Assembly (NCBI RefSeq): GCF_008728635.1
Contig: NZ_CP044285.1
Location: 3,720,001-3,784,000 of the forward strand
DNA: 64,000 nt
DNA from: Hymenobacter baengnokdamensis
GTDB taxonomy: Bacteria > Bacteroidota > Bacteroidia > Cytophagales > Hymenobacteraceae
Reading direction: 5' to 3'
Within the stretch, counting starts at the first letter, position 1. The number at the start of each line of letters is the position of its first letter. Position numbers and translations under genes: made by a program. The notes beneath the pieces were generated by a model. It was given only the letters and a program-made list of their open reading frames with translations, had not been told where the DNA came from and did no database searches. This document shows, piece by piece, positions 15,473-25,414 of this stretch.

Positions 15473-17743
15473 ATGTTTCAACCTCTACGCTTGTGGGCTC
15501 ACTCTCTCGCCGGCCTGGGCCTGCTGCTGCCCGCCCTGAGCCTGGCGCAGTGCCCTACTGCCGCCACGTGCCTTCCCGGCAAGGCCAGCAGCTCGCTGGC
15601 TTCGGCCTACGGCATGGGCATTTATAACGTGACGCTGGGCAGCATCAACAATACGACCGGCGGCTATGCCGATGGCTATAAGGATTACAGCTGTGGCCTG
15701 GGTACTACCCTGACGGTGAGCACGCCCACGGCCATCAGCATCCGCAACGGCACGCTGGTGAGCGAGAACGTGCGGGTGTGGATTGACTACAATAACGATG
15801 GCGCATTTGGCACCGGCGAGCTGGCCTTCAGCTCCGACAACAAGATGCTGCACACCGGCACTATTACGCCGCCCGCCAGCGCTACGCTCAATACCGGACT
15901 ACGTATGCGGGTAGCATCTGACTACTCGGATACTACCATACCTACGCCCTGCTCAACGCCTCAGTTTTCGCAGGATGAGGACTATACCGTGACGCTGGTG
16001 GCCAACACCAGCAAGCCCACGGCGGCCTTTACGCAGGATGTAACGACGACCTGCTCGGGCACGGTGCAGTTTACCGACTTATCGGCCAACGGCCCCACCA
16101 GCTGGGCCTGGGATTTTGGCGACGCCACCAGCAGCACCGGGCAGAACCCCCGGCATACGTACGCCGCCGCCGGCACCTACCAGGTGAAGCTGACGGCCAC
16201 CAACGCGGCGGGCAGCAGCACGAGCGCCCCTACGGCTATTACCTACAATACGAGCGTGCCGCTACCAACCGCCAGCACCTGCGCCGGCCAGAACGCCACC
16301 CTCAACTGCTGCAACTACGGTATTACGCGGGTGCAGCTCAATACCATCGACAATACCTCGGCCGACGGCAGCGCGGGCTACCAGGACTTTACCTGCCCGC
16401 AGCGGACGAACCTGATGCTGGGCACGCGCTACACCATCAGTATCACGACCGGCGGCACCAACGCGCACGATACCCGCGCGTGGCTGGACCTGAATAACGA
16501 CGGCACCTTCAGCGCCTCCGAAAAGGTGCTGGAAGCGCTGAACACGGCCAGCCCCCGTGTGACGTTTACGGTACCCGGCACGGCAACGCTCAACCAGCCG
16601 CTGCGCCTGCGGATTGTGGCCGATGGCGTGGGCACCAACCCGCAGCCCTGCGTGGCCCCGAGCCTGGGCCAGGTAGAAGATTATACCATCACGGTAGTGC
16701 CCAACACGGCGCCGCCGGTGGCGGCTTTTAGCTCCAACTACGTGGCCGGCACCTGCGTCGCGGCCAACACCTATACGTTTACCGACCAAAGCACTGGCAC
16801 GCCTACCTCGTGGCGCTGGACGGTGAGCCCGGCCGCCGGGGCCTCGTTTGTGAACGGCACCAGCTCCACCTCGCCCAACCCGCAGATAGCGTTTAGCGCC
16901 ACGGGCTACTACGCCGTTACGCTGGTGGCTACCAACAGCAACGGCAGCAGCACGTCGGCCCCCAGCAGCCTGCTTATTCAGGTACCCTGCCTGAATTACT
17001 GCGCTTCCAGCGGCGGGTACAGCGGAGCACCGGCCGCGAGTGCGCTCTGGATTACCAACGTGAGCGTGAGCCCGGTAGCCACGGGCGGCACGGCGTTTAG
17101 CAACACTACGGCCAACTCGGCTACGGGCTACACCTTTTTCAGCAACCAGAGCGTTCCGCTGCAGGCCGGCGCTACCCAGACTATTCTAGTGACTGCCAAC
17201 CAGAGCTATGCGCACCGCACTACCATCTGGATTGACTATAATCACGATGGTATATTTTCGAATACCACCGGCGCTACGGGCGAGATGGTGTATAACAACC
17301 TGGTAAACCAGGCCCTCGCCTCGGTATCGGTAGTGGTGCCGAGCACTATTGGCACCACGCGCATGCGGGTCGAAGTAGTAGGCAACGCCAATACGGCCAA
17401 CCCGTGCGCGGTGAGCATGGGCGATGCGGAAGTAGAAGACTATCCGGTAAATGTGACGGTGCTGGCCACCCAGCAGGCGCAGGCTCTGCCGGCGCTCAGC
17501 GTGAGCCCCAACCCGAGCCCCGATGGCCGCCTGCTGGTGCAGGTGAGCGACGCGGGCGCGGCCGGCAGCTACGACCTGGAGGTAACCAACGTGCTGGGGG
17601 CCCGGCTGCTGACCCAGGCGCTGCGCCTGAGCCCGGCGGCGCCCGCCAGCCTCGACCTCGGCGCCCTGCCGGCCGGCCTCTACCTGCTGCGCCTTACTAA
17701 TGCCCAGGGCCAGACCGCGCTGCGCCGCGTGGTGCGCCAGTAA
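15473..17743 (+). CDS. T9SS-exported surface protein with GEVED and PKD domains
   Basis: The ATG at 15473 gives 756 residues with a signal peptide (MFQPLRLWAHSLAGLGLLLP, ending near LAQ). Three GEVED-type domains are marked by WIDYNNDGAFGTGE, WLDLNNDGTFSASE and WIDYNHDGIFS, and they alternate with PKD domains (WAWDFGDATSSTG with HTYAAAGTYQVKLTATN, and WRWTVSPAAG...). The last 80 residues (SVSPNPSPDGRLLVQV to LRRVVRQ) are a type A T9SS sorting domain. It should be secreted by T9SS and attached to the cell surface; the role is probably adhesive. It precedes another T9SS cargo gene by 66 bases. Confidence 0.85.
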   Translation: MFQPLRLWAHSLAGLGLLLPALSLAQCPTAATCLPGKASSSLASAYGMGIYNVTLGSINNTTGGYADGYKDYSCGLGTTLTVSTPTAISIRNGTLVSENVRVWIDYNNDGAFGTGELAFSSDNKMLHTGTITPPASATLNTGLRMRVASDYSDTTIPTPCSTPQFSQDEDYTVTLVANTSKPTAAFTQDVTTTCSGTVQFTDLSANGPTSWAWDFGDATSSTGQNPRHTYAAAGTYQVKLTATNAAGSSTSAPTAITYNTSVPLPTASTCAGQNATLNCCNYGITRVQLNTIDNTSADGSAGYQDFTCPQRTNLMLGTRYTISITTGGTNAHDTRAWLDLNNDGTFSASEKVLEALNTASPRVTFTVPGTATLNQPLRLRIVADGVGTNPQPCVAPSLGQVEDYTITVVPNTAPPVAAFSSNYVAGTCVAANTYTFTDQSTGTPTSWRWTVSPAAGASFVNGTSSTSPNPQIAFSATGYYAVTLVATNSNGSSTSAPSSLLIQVPCLNYCASSGGYSGAPAASALWITNVSVSPVATGGTAFSNTTANSATGYTFFSNQSVPLQAGATQTILVTANQSYAHRTTIWIDYNHDGIFSNTTGATGEMVYNNLVNQALASVSVVVPSTIGTTRMRVEVVGNANTANPCAVSMGDAEVEDYPVNVTVLATQQAQALPALSVSPNPSPDGRLLVQVSDAGAAGSYDLEVTNVLGARLLTQALRLSPAAPASLDLGALPAGLYLLRLTNAQGQTALRRVVRQ

Positions 17744-17809
17744 GGCCGCCCTCGCCCTTACTGCCTTTACCGGGCTCTATCTTTTTTCTGCCTTCTTACC
17801 GCTGCTTCT

Positions 17810-20800
17810 ATGCGCTCACTTCTACTTCGCCGCTTGCGGCTGCTACCCGCTCTGGTACTGGCCCTGCTAGCGCTGGCGGCCGGCCCGGCGCAGGCTACTC
17901 ACCTGCTGGGTGGCGAAATGACTTACCGCTACCTCGACAACAACGGACCTGCCACGGCGCCCGTGCGCTATGAGATAACCGTTACGATATATAACAACTG
18001 CGGCACCACCGGCAACGGCCAGACCCCGGCCGCGCCCAATGCGTTTGCCAATGTGGGCATCTACGACCAAGCCACCGGGACGCGGGTAGTGCTGACGGCT
18101 CTCAACTCGGCGTTTGCCGCTACCAACTCCTCCCCTACGGATGCCGGGCAGACGGGGATGCTGAAAATCCCTTCGACGTCCTTGTCAGGCTGCCTCACTC
18201 CCCACACGCCATCAGGCTGCCAGATTACGGGCGTATCGCAGCCGTTCAAGCTGCAAAAATTCATTGCGGTGGTGAGTCTGCCAGCCTCGATTAAGGGCTA
18301 CTACGCCGTTTTTACGCGCAGCGCCCGCAACGACGACGTTACCAACCTGACTAATCCCGGCAGCCAGGCCCTGACGCTTTACGCGACGCTATCGCCGCCG
18401 CTACTGCCCAACCGGTCGCCGGTTTTTTCGGATACGGCCGTGGCCATTATCTGCGCCAACGATACGACCATGCTGCTCAACAACGCCGTGGATGCCGATG
18501 GCGACCGGCTGGTTTACTCCTTTGGCCAGCCCTATGGCAACGTAGCGGCCGTAAACGGGGAGCTGCCCACCACCAGCTTTACGCCGCCTCCGCCACCGGT
18601 ACCCTACAAGGCCGGCTATACCGCAGGAACTCCCTTCGGCACCGGCACCGGCAATTTTGCCAGCCTTAATGCCAGCACGGGTATTGCCAAATATGGGTCG
18701 ACAAACGTTGGGGGCAAGTATGTAGTAGCGGTTGATGTAAGCGAATACCGCACTATTAATGGCCGGGAAGTGCTCGTGGGCACCACCCGGCGCGACTTGC
18801 AGCTGGTAGTAGCCAACTGCCCGCCCACGGTGGCCCCGCTGCTGCCTTCGCTGGCTACCACGCCCCGCAGCTACAGCATCGAAGAAGGCCAGGCCCTCAG
18901 CATTCCGCTTACCGTGACGCAGGCCAACAACCACCCACTGGTGCTTACGCTCAACAGCGTCTTGCTCGACGGGGCCGGGGGCTTCAGTACCACGTTTAAC
19001 GGCAGCACGGGCAGCGTGGCGCCGGGCGCCGCCACGGGCACGGCTACGGCTACGGGCACAGGCTCTGCCTCAGGCACTTTCGTCTATAACTCGGCCTGTG
19101 GCGAGGCCCGCGCCACCCCCTATGATATTGCCTTGACCGTCAAGGATATCGGTTGCGCCGGCAAGACAGCAGTCGATGTTATCCGCATCACGGTTACGCG
19201 GCCATCGGGGCCAACTTCCATTAGCGGCGATGCGCTGGTATGCAGCCTGAATACCGTGAGCACCTATACGGCCACCGGCGGCACTGCGCCTTCGGTACGC
19301 TGGCGGGCGATAGGCGGCACCATTGTGGGCAGTAATACGGGCCATACGGTGCAGGTAAAGTGGACCACGGCTGGCTCGGGCACGGTCGTGGCGAAAGGAA
19401 TTTCCTCTTACGGCTGCCCTACCGACTCGCTGTCGCAGACCGTAGCCGTGGCGCCGGCCGGTACGCTTAGCGTGGGCGGGGGGCTCAGCATCTGCCAGGG
19501 CACCAGCACTACGCTTACCATAACGGGCGGTACCGCGCCCTATACCCTCTCGGGCGGCGGCATAACCCAGAGCGGCAGTGGTCCATTTACCGTAAGCCCT
19601 GCCCAGACGACTACTTATACCATCACTGGCACTGCTACTGCCAACGGCTGCGCAGGTACAGCTCAGGTAACCGTAGCGGTAGTGCCGCTACCGGCCGCCA
19701 ACGTGGGCGCGGCTGCGCGCAGCACCTGCTCGGGGTCAGCTATTACGCTGGGAGGCACCGCCGTAGCGGGCAACACCTACAGCTGGAGCCCAGCAGCTGG
19801 CCTAAGCAGCTCCACGGTAGCAAACCCTACCCTGACGCTCACCAATACTACGGGCTCGCCCATCGTCGCTACCTACACGCTGACCGAAACCAGCGCTACC
19901 GGCGGCTGCACCGCAACCAACTCGGTAGCCGTAACGGTAAACCCGGCGGTGGTAGCCGTGCCGGGGGCGGGCGTCACGTTCTGCTCGGGCAGTTCGGCCC
20001 AGCTTGGGGCGCCGGCCGTGGCCGGCTTTACTTACAGCTGGAGCCCAGCTACAGGGCTAAGCAGCCCCACGGCCGCGAACCCAACCGTGACGCTGACCAA
20101 CGCTACCGGCGCGCCTGTTACCCAGACGTATACCCTTACCGTCACTAATACTGCCACCGGCTGCGTCGGTGCCGCTACTGTAGCTGTAACGGTGAACCCA
20201 CTGCCTACCGCGGTGCCGGGGGCGGGCGTCACGTTCTGCTCGGGCAGCTCGGCCCAGCTCGGAGCCCCGCCCGTGACTGGCTTGACGTATAGCTGGAGTC
20301 CGGCGACCGGGCTGAGCAGCGTCACGGTTGCCAACCCGACCGTGACGCTGACCAACGCTACCGGCGCGCCGCTTACTCAGACCTATACCCTTACTGTTAC
20401 CAACACGGCCACTGGCTGTGTTGGTACCGCTGCTGTAGCCGTGACGGTAAACCCACTGCCGACGGCCGTACCGGGCGCTGGTGTTACAACATGCTCGGGC
20501 GTGCCGGTAGCCATCGGCGGGGCGCCGGTTGCTGGCCTGACGTATAGCTGGAGCCCGGCCACCGGGCTGAGCAGCCCGACCGTAGCCAACCCAACTGTAA
20601 CGCTGACCAACACCACCGGTACGCCGATTACCCAGACCTATACCCTCACCGTTACCAATACCGCTACTAGCTGCGCCAGTGGGGCTTCAGTTGTAGTTAC
20701 GGTAAACCCGGCGGTAGTAGCGGTGCCGGGCGCGGGCGTAGCGTTCTGCTCGGGCAGCTCGGCCCAGCTCGGGGCGCCGCCCGTGACTGGCTTTGCTTAC

Positions 20801-23344
20801 AGCTGGAGTCCGGCCACGGGCCTGAGCAGCCCCACGGTTGCCAACCCGACCGTGACGCTGACCAACACTACCGGCGCGCCTGTTACCCAGACCTATACCC
20901 TTACTGTTACCAACACAGCCACCGGCTGCGTTGGCACTGGCACCGTAGCCGTGACGGTGAACCCACTGCCCGTAGTAGCAGCCGGAGCGGCGGCTACCAT
21001 CTGCTCGGGCAGCTCGGCCCGGCTCGGCGCGCCGGCTGTAACAGGTTTTACCTACAGCTGGAGCCCGGCTACTGGCTTGAGTAATCCCACGGCGGCCAAC
21101 CCGACCGTAACGCTGTCCAACACCACCAGCGTACCTCTTACTCAGACCTATACCCTTACTGTTACCAATACCGCCACCGGCTGCGTAAATACCGGCACAG
21201 TAGCTGTGACAGTCAACCCGGCCGCTACGGCGGCGGCTGGTCCGGCGCAGGCCGTGTGCGACAAATCGACCATCACGCTGGGTACGGCCGCCCTGCCCGG
21301 CTATACTTACCGCTGGACGCCGGCCGCCAACCTCAGCAGTGCCAGCGTGGCCCAGCCCGTGCTTACGGGGGTAAATACGACCAATGCCCCCCTTGTGCAG
21401 AAATACGTGGTGCTGGCAACTACGGCCCTGGGTTGCTCCAGCAAAGATTCGGTATTGATTACCATCAACCCCCGCCCGGTTGCCGATACCATCGTGGGCC
21501 CGAAATCAGTGTGCCCTACCATTACGGGTATCACGTATGCCATCGCTAACCCGCACAGCACCACGTATCAGTGGGTAGTAGCGGGTGGCAAAATCACCAG
21601 TCCCAACGGCGGCACTTCCATTACGGTAGACTGGGGCGCGGCGGGTACCGGCTCGGTGAAGGTGACCTCGACCAGCGCCCTGGGCTGCACCTCGGATGTG
21701 TTTACGCTGCCCGTTATTATCAACCAGCAGCTCCAGACGGTGAAGCCCAGCGGGCCCGGCAGCGTGTGCCAGGCCGACGGCCCCTTTGCCTACGCTACGC
21801 CCGCCATCAATGGCTCGTCGTATGCCTGGCAGCTGTTTGGCAGTGCCAAGGGTACGCTGGTCAATACGGGCAATACGACCAGCATCAGCTTTAGCCAGCC
21901 GGGTATTGCCAAGCTCGTTGTGACGCAGACCAGCAACCCCGCCGGCGGCATCTGCCGGGGAGTGAGCGATACGCTCTACATCACCGTGAAACCCTCGCCG
22001 TCGGCTACGCTGGCTATTCAGGGGCCGGCCCGCTTCTGCGTGAGCAGCGGGGCCGTTGCCTATTCGCTACCGGGCATGGCTGGGTCGAGCTACGTATTTC
22101 AGCTTAATGGCACTACCCTCCCCAACACGAATGGCAGCGTGACCATCCCGGCCGGCACAGCCGTGGGCACGTATACCCTCACGGCCCGCGAAACCAGCGC
22201 CGGCAGCTGCGCCGGGCCATTATATAGCAAAACCATTATAATTGACCCGCTGCCCGGCGCGCTCGTCATCAACGGGCCGCGCTTTGTGTGCCCGGCGGCC
22301 AGCACGCTCACGTATACTGTCCCGAACGCCACTCCCGGCTCTACTTTCCAGTGGACGGCCAGCGGCGGTACTATTACTTCGGGCCAGGGCACGGCTACTA
22401 TTGCCGTGAGCTTCCCGGCCGGCAGCACGACCAACAAAACCCTGAGCGTAACCGAAAGCTCGCAGTTTGGCTGCGCCGGCGCGCCGGTGGCCATTACCAT
22501 AGTGCCCGACAATGCCCAGGCTCCGCAGCTCGCGCTGGCCTCGGTAGTGCCGACCGACAATACCAGGGTAACGCTCACTTTCTCGGTAGCCAACCCCACT
22601 ACTACGCCCAATACCGTGCGCGTGCTGCGCCGCGATGCCGGCAGCAGTGGGGCCTTTACGCAGGTCGGCACCGTCGCCGCCACGGCTTCCACCTTTGTCG
22701 ATGCCACTGGCAACGCCGCCCAAACGGCCTATGAGTACAGCCTGGCGCTCACCAACGGCTGCGGCGATGAGCTGCCTGCGCCTGCCTCGGCTACTACGGT
22801 GCTGCTGAAAGCTACTGCCAGCCCCGGCACCGGCCGCAGCCAGGGCACCGCCGACCTTAGCTGGTCGGCCTACCAGGGCTTCGTGGTAGCGGGCTACCGC
22901 CTCTACCGCCAGGATGATGGCAAGGGCTATAACCTGGTTGCGACCCTACCAGCGGCCACGCTGCAATACAGCGCCCCCAATACCGGGCAGGGTTTCAACC
23001 AGTGCTTCCGGGTAGTGGCCTTCTCGGGCGAGGCTACCCCGCGCGAGTCGAATTCCAACACGGCCTGCGTTGATTTTGCCAATAAAACGGCGTTCTACAA
23101 TATCATCACTCCCAATGGGGACAATAAGAACGACGTGCTCCAAATCGACAACGTGCAGCTGTACCCCGGCAACACCATGACCATCTTTAACCGCTGGGGC
23201 CGCGAGGTTTTTTCGACCACCAACTACAACAACACCAGCAATGCCTGGGGCGCCGACCCCAATATTAGCCCCGGGGTATATTACTACCTCTTCAAGCTGC
23301 CCGATGGCACCGCTACCAAAGGCTGGGTCGAGGTGGTTAAATAG
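17810..23344 (+). CDS. giant T9SS surface protein with tandem Ig-like repeats and gliding-type C-terminus
   Basis: This 1844-residue protein has a signal peptide (MRSLLLRRLRLLPALVLALL, ending near AQA) followed by ATHLLGGEMTYRYL, common in large Bacteroidota surface proteins. PKD/Ig-like domains follow, then seven tandem units of about 85 residues (about residues 625-1223) with the core TYSWSPATGLSSPT and TQTYTLTVTNTATGC. More PKD-like domains and a fibronectin-like segment come next. The last 85 residues (NIITPNGDNKNDVLQIDNV to KGWVEVVK) are the gliding-associated, type B T9SS sorting domain. It is likely a long surface adhesin. A nested hairpin terminator follows at once. Confidence 0.88.
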   Translation: MRSLLLRRLRLLPALVLALLALAAGPAQATHLLGGEMTYRYLDNNGPATAPVRYEITVTIYNNCGTTGNGQTPAAPNAFANVGIYDQATGTRVVLTALNSAFAATNSSPTDAGQTGMLKIPSTSLSGCLTPHTPSGCQITGVSQPFKLQKFIAVVSLPASIKGYYAVFTRSARNDDVTNLTNPGSQALTLYATLSPPLLPNRSPVFSDTAVAIICANDTTMLLNNAVDADGDRLVYSFGQPYGNVAAVNGELPTTSFTPPPPPVPYKAGYTAGTPFGTGTGNFASLNASTGIAKYGSTNVGGKYVVAVDVSEYRTINGREVLVGTTRRDLQLVVANCPPTVAPLLPSLATTPRSYSIEEGQALSIPLTVTQANNHPLVLTLNSVLLDGAGGFSTTFNGSTGSVAPGAATGTATATGTGSASGTFVYNSACGEARATPYDIALTVKDIGCAGKTAVDVIRITVTRPSGPTSISGDALVCSLNTVSTYTATGGTAPSVRWRAIGGTIVGSNTGHTVQVKWTTAGSGTVVAKGISSYGCPTDSLSQTVAVAPAGTLSVGGGLSICQGTSTTLTITGGTAPYTLSGGGITQSGSGPFTVSPAQTTTYTITGTATANGCAGTAQVTVAVVPLPAANVGAAARSTCSGSAITLGGTAVAGNTYSWSPAAGLSSSTVANPTLTLTNTTGSPIVATYTLTETSATGGCTATNSVAVTVNPAVVAVPGAGVTFCSGSSAQLGAPAVAGFTYSWSPATGLSSPTAANPTVTLTNATGAPVTQTYTLTVTNTATGCVGAATVAVTVNPLPTAVPGAGVTFCSGSSAQLGAPPVTGLTYSWSPATGLSSVTVANPTVTLTNATGAPLTQTYTLTVTNTATGCVGTAAVAVTVNPLPTAVPGAGVTTCSGVPVAIGGAPVAGLTYSWSPATGLSSPTVANPTVTLTNTTGTPITQTYTLTVTNTATSCASGASVVVTVNPAVVAVPGAGVAFCSGSSAQLGAPPVTGFAYSWSPATGLSSPTVANPTVTLTNTTGAPVTQTYTLTVTNTATGCVGTGTVAVTVNPLPVVAAGAAATICSGSSARLGAPAVTGFTYSWSPATGLSNPTAANPTVTLSNTTSVPLTQTYTLTVTNTATGCVNTGTVAVTVNPAATAAAGPAQAVCDKSTITLGTAALPGYTYRWTPAANLSSASVAQPVLTGVNTTNAPLVQKYVVLATTALGCSSKDSVLITINPRPVADTIVGPKSVCPTITGITYAIANPHSTTYQWVVAGGKITSPNGGTSITVDWGAAGTGSVKVTSTSALGCTSDVFTLPVIINQQLQTVKPSGPGSVCQADGPFAYATPAINGSSYAWQLFGSAKGTLVNTGNTTSISFSQPGIAKLVVTQTSNPAGGICRGVSDTLYITVKPSPSATLAIQGPARFCVSSGAVAYSLPGMAGSSYVFQLNGTTLPNTNGSVTIPAGTAVGTYTLTARETSAGSCAGPLYSKTIIIDPLPGALVINGPRFVCPAASTLTYTVPNATPGSTFQWTASGGTITSGQGTATIAVSFPAGSTTNKTLSVTESSQFGCAGAPVAITIVPDNAQAPQLALASVVPTDNTRVTLTFSVANPTTTPNTVRVLRRDAGSSGAFTQVGTVAATASTFVDATGNAAQTAYEYSLALTNGCGDELPAPASATTVLLKATASPGTGRSQGTADLSWSAYQGFVVAGYRLYRQDDGKGYNLVATLPAATLQYSAPNTGQGFNQCFRVVAFSGEATPRESNSNTACVDFANKTAFYNIITPNGDNKNDVLQIDNVQLYPGNTMTIFNRWGREVFSTTNYNNTSNAWGADPNISPGVYYYLFKLPDGTATKGWVEVVK
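19683..21479 (+). repeat. seven tandem 255-bp coding repeats
   Basis: Successive units begin about 255 bases apart (for example at 19961 and 20216). Units 2 to 6 are closest to each other, with unit 1 and unit 7 more diverged. Each encodes one Ig-like module with a conserved Cys near its start and another near its end. The even spacing and shared stretches suggest expansion by unequal recombination. Confidence 0.85.
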
Positions 23345-23536
23345 ACCACTGATTAGCGCGGATTTTAGCGGATTTCACGTATTTTGTGAATGGCTGTTCT
23401 TACAAAAAAGCTTGCTTCGGCAAGCTTTTTTGATGTTAAGTCTGGCCGCTACCCGGCCGGGTAGCCGGCCAGCGGCCAGACTGCGCCAGCCACAAAATCC
23501 GTGAAATCCGCTAAAATCCGCGCTAATCAGTGGTCT
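23343..23536. repeat. 46-bp inverted repeat enclosing two further hairpins
   Basis: Outer arms at 23343-23388 and 23491-23536 are reverse complements with one mismatch and contain ATTAGCGCGGATTTTAGCGG. Inside lie a TTCG-loop terminator (23404-23431) and a nested palindrome (23441-23480) with arms TCTGGCCGCT / AGCGGCCAGA around ACCCGGCCGGGT. The left arm starts on the stop codon of the giant gene and the right arm ends on the first base of the rlmD promoter. Confidence 0.85.
23404..23431. terminator. TTCG-tetraloop terminator
   Basis: AAAAAAGCTTGC-TTCG-GCAAGCTTTTTT is a perfect 12-bp stem ending in six T residues, working on either strand. It ends the giant surface-protein transcript. Confidence 0.9.
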
Positions 23537-23543
23537 ATCTTTG
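23536..23543 (+). promoter_or_regulatory. rlmD promoter -7 element (TATCTTTG)
   Basis: TATCTTTG matches TAnnTTTG and starts on the last base of the long inverted-repeat arm, 22 bases before the rlmD ATG. Confidence 0.7.
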
Positions 23544-23565
23544 TGGTCTTTTACTGCCGAAACGT

Positions 23566-24993
23566 ATGCCCAGCAAAGCCACCAAGCTCGCCAACTCCAT
23601 CCCGCCCGAAGCCCTCCGCAACGTCGAAATCCAGGACATGGTCGCCGAAGGTAAATGCCTGGTGCGCATCGAAAATCTGGTGATATTCGTGGGCCAGGTG
23701 GCCCCCGGCGATGTGGTAGACCTGCGCATCACCAAAGCCCACAAGCGGTTTATGGAGGCCGCGCCGGTGCATTTTCATCAGTATTCCGCGCTGCGCGCTA
23801 CGCCCTTCTGCCAGCATTTCGGCACCTGCGGGGGCTGCAAGTGGCAGCACCTCAGCTACGATGCCCAGCTGCAATACAAGCAGCAGCAGGTCGAAGACCA
23901 GCTCACCCGCATCGGCAAGGTGGCGCTGCCCGAAGTGCGCCGGATACTGCCCTCACCCGAGCGTCTCTACTACCGCAACAAGCTCGAATACACCTTCAGC
24001 GGCAACGGCTGGCTCACCGAAACCCAGATTAAGGATGAGAACGCGCACTACGACCGCCGCGTGCTGGGCTTCCACACGCCCGGCCGCTTCGATAAGATTC
24101 TGGACGTGGAGCACTGCTGGCTCCAGGCCGAGCCGAGCAACGAAATCCGGCTGTTTGTGCGCGACTATGCCCGCCAGCACCGCCTGCCCTTCGGCGACAT
24201 GGTGAAGCAGACCGGCCTGCTGCGCAACCTCATCATCCGCACCGCCGAAAGCACCCAGGAAACGATGGTGATTTTGCAGTGCTACCACGATGATGAGGCG
24301 CTGCTGCCCCTGCTCGACGCGGTGTACGCCAGGTTTCCGCAGATAACCTCGCTCAACTACGTGCTCAACAACAAGGGCAACGAAACCTTCCACGACCTGG
24401 AAGTGGTGTGCTACCAGGGCAAGCCCTATATCGAGGAAGACATGGAAGGCCTGCGCTTCCGCATCGGCCCCAAGTCGTTTTACCAGACCAACTCGGCCGG
24501 CGCCTACAACCTCTACAAAGTGGCCCGCGACTTCGCCGAAATCAAGCCCACCGACCTCGTGTACGACCTCTACACGGGCGCCGGCACCATCGCCAATTTC
24601 GTGGCCCGCCAAGCGCGGCGCGTGGTCGGCGTCGAGTACGTGGAGCAGGCCGTGCTCGACGCCCGCGTGAACTCGGAAATCAACGTCGTGACCAACACCG
24701 AGTTTTTCGCCGGTGACATGAAGGATATGCTCACCGAAGCCTTCACCAGCCACCACGGCCACCCCGACGTCATCATTACCGACCCGCCCCGCGCCGGCAT
24801 GCACGAAGACGTGGTGAAGCGCCTCGTGGCCCTGCGCGCGCCCCGCGTCGTTTACATCAGCTGTAACCCCGCCACCCAGGCGCGGGATTTAGAACTGCTG
24901 GATGAAGTGTATAAAGTAACCCGCGTGCAGCCGGTGGATATGTTCCCGCACACCCACCACGTGGAAAATGTGGTACTGCTGGAGTTGAAGTAG
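23566..24993 (+). CDS. rlmD: 23S rRNA (uracil-1939-C5)-methyltransferase family (RlmD/RumA)
   Basis: This 475-residue TrmA-family enzyme should methylate C5 of a uracil in 23S rRNA with S-adenosylmethionine. An N-terminal TRAM-like strand region (GQVAPGDVVDLRI) is followed by [4Fe-4S] cysteines C82, C88 and C91 in FCQHFGTCGGC and a fourth at C184 (VEHCWLQ). The SAM loop is DLYTGAGTIANFVA, the motif IITDPPRAGMH follows, and the catalytic Cys433 is in YISCNPATQ. I chose the ATG at 23566 because it sits below a consensus promoter. The last 135 bases recur at 26251-26385. Paralogous RlmCD-type rRNA targets cannot be excluded. Confidence 0.92.
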   Translation: MPSKATKLANSIPPEALRNVEIQDMVAEGKCLVRIENLVIFVGQVAPGDVVDLRITKAHKRFMEAAPVHFHQYSALRATPFCQHFGTCGGCKWQHLSYDAQLQYKQQQVEDQLTRIGKVALPEVRRILPSPERLYYRNKLEYTFSGNGWLTETQIKDENAHYDRRVLGFHTPGRFDKILDVEHCWLQAEPSNEIRLFVRDYARQHRLPFGDMVKQTGLLRNLIIRTAESTQETMVILQCYHDDEALLPLLDAVYARFPQITSLNYVLNNKGNETFHDLEVVCYQGKPYIEEDMEGLRFRIGPKSFYQTNSAGAYNLYKVARDFAEIKPTDLVYDLYTGAGTIANFVARQARRVVGVEYVEQAVLDARVNSEINVVTNTEFFAGDMKDMLTEAFTSHHGHPDVIITDPPRAGMHEDVVKRLVALRAPRVVYISCNPATQARDLELLDEVYKVTRVQPVDMFPHTHHVENVVLLELK

Positions 24994-25008
24994 ATACAGC
25001 GCCAAGCT

Positions 25009-25407
25009 ATGGAAAACTTATTAGTGGGACTAGATTTCAGGGACAACCTCATTCTTCATCAGGTATCGCTTTGGATGGATGGAGGCTCTGTAACACTTAA
25101 TTTAACCGATACAAACTACACTGCGTTTACAGTTGAGTTCTGCCAAATAATGTTTTTAACAAAACACCCACAAAAAAATTTCCCAGGCAGCTTTCTTTTA
25201 AATAAAATTGAAATACCAATTCGCTCAGATGATGAGCAGGTTATTTTAAATTCGTTAAAACATCTTTCCTTCTCCGATAAATTAATTGCTGAAGAGAAAA
25301 ATACACCTAAGAATCTGACTACTTATCGTGAGATAATTAATGAGCGAATTGCTTTTGTCGAGTCCGAAGAGTATCTGGTAATTGCTAAAAAAATGGGTAG
25401 GCTATAA
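25009..25407 (+). CDS. hypothetical 132-aa protein in the variable slot after rlmD
   Basis: I do not recognise this protein. It begins MENLLVGLDFRDNLILHQVS, is soluble and acidic, has no signal peptide or membrane helix, and its first half reads as beta-strands (GGSVTLNLTDTNYTAFTVEF). The size and style resemble small immunity-type proteins, but that is only an impression. Composition is much richer in A and T than rlmD on its left, which suggests recent acquisition. It begins 15 bases after the rlmD stop and is followed by a truncated copy of the 26810 gene. Confidence 0.65.
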   Translation: MENLLVGLDFRDNLILHQVSLWMDGGSVTLNLTDTNYTAFTVEFCQIMFLTKHPQKNFPGSFLLNKIEIPIRSDDEQVILNSLKHLSFSDKLIAEEKNTPKNLTTYREIINERIAFVESEEYLVIAKKMGRL

Positions 25408-25414
25408 AAAACTC

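Noticed and set aside
19683..21479. Regularly spaced repeats as a CRISPR array
   Set aside because: The units are 255 bases, in frame and encode Ig-like modules; there are no short direct repeats with unique spacers and no cas genes.
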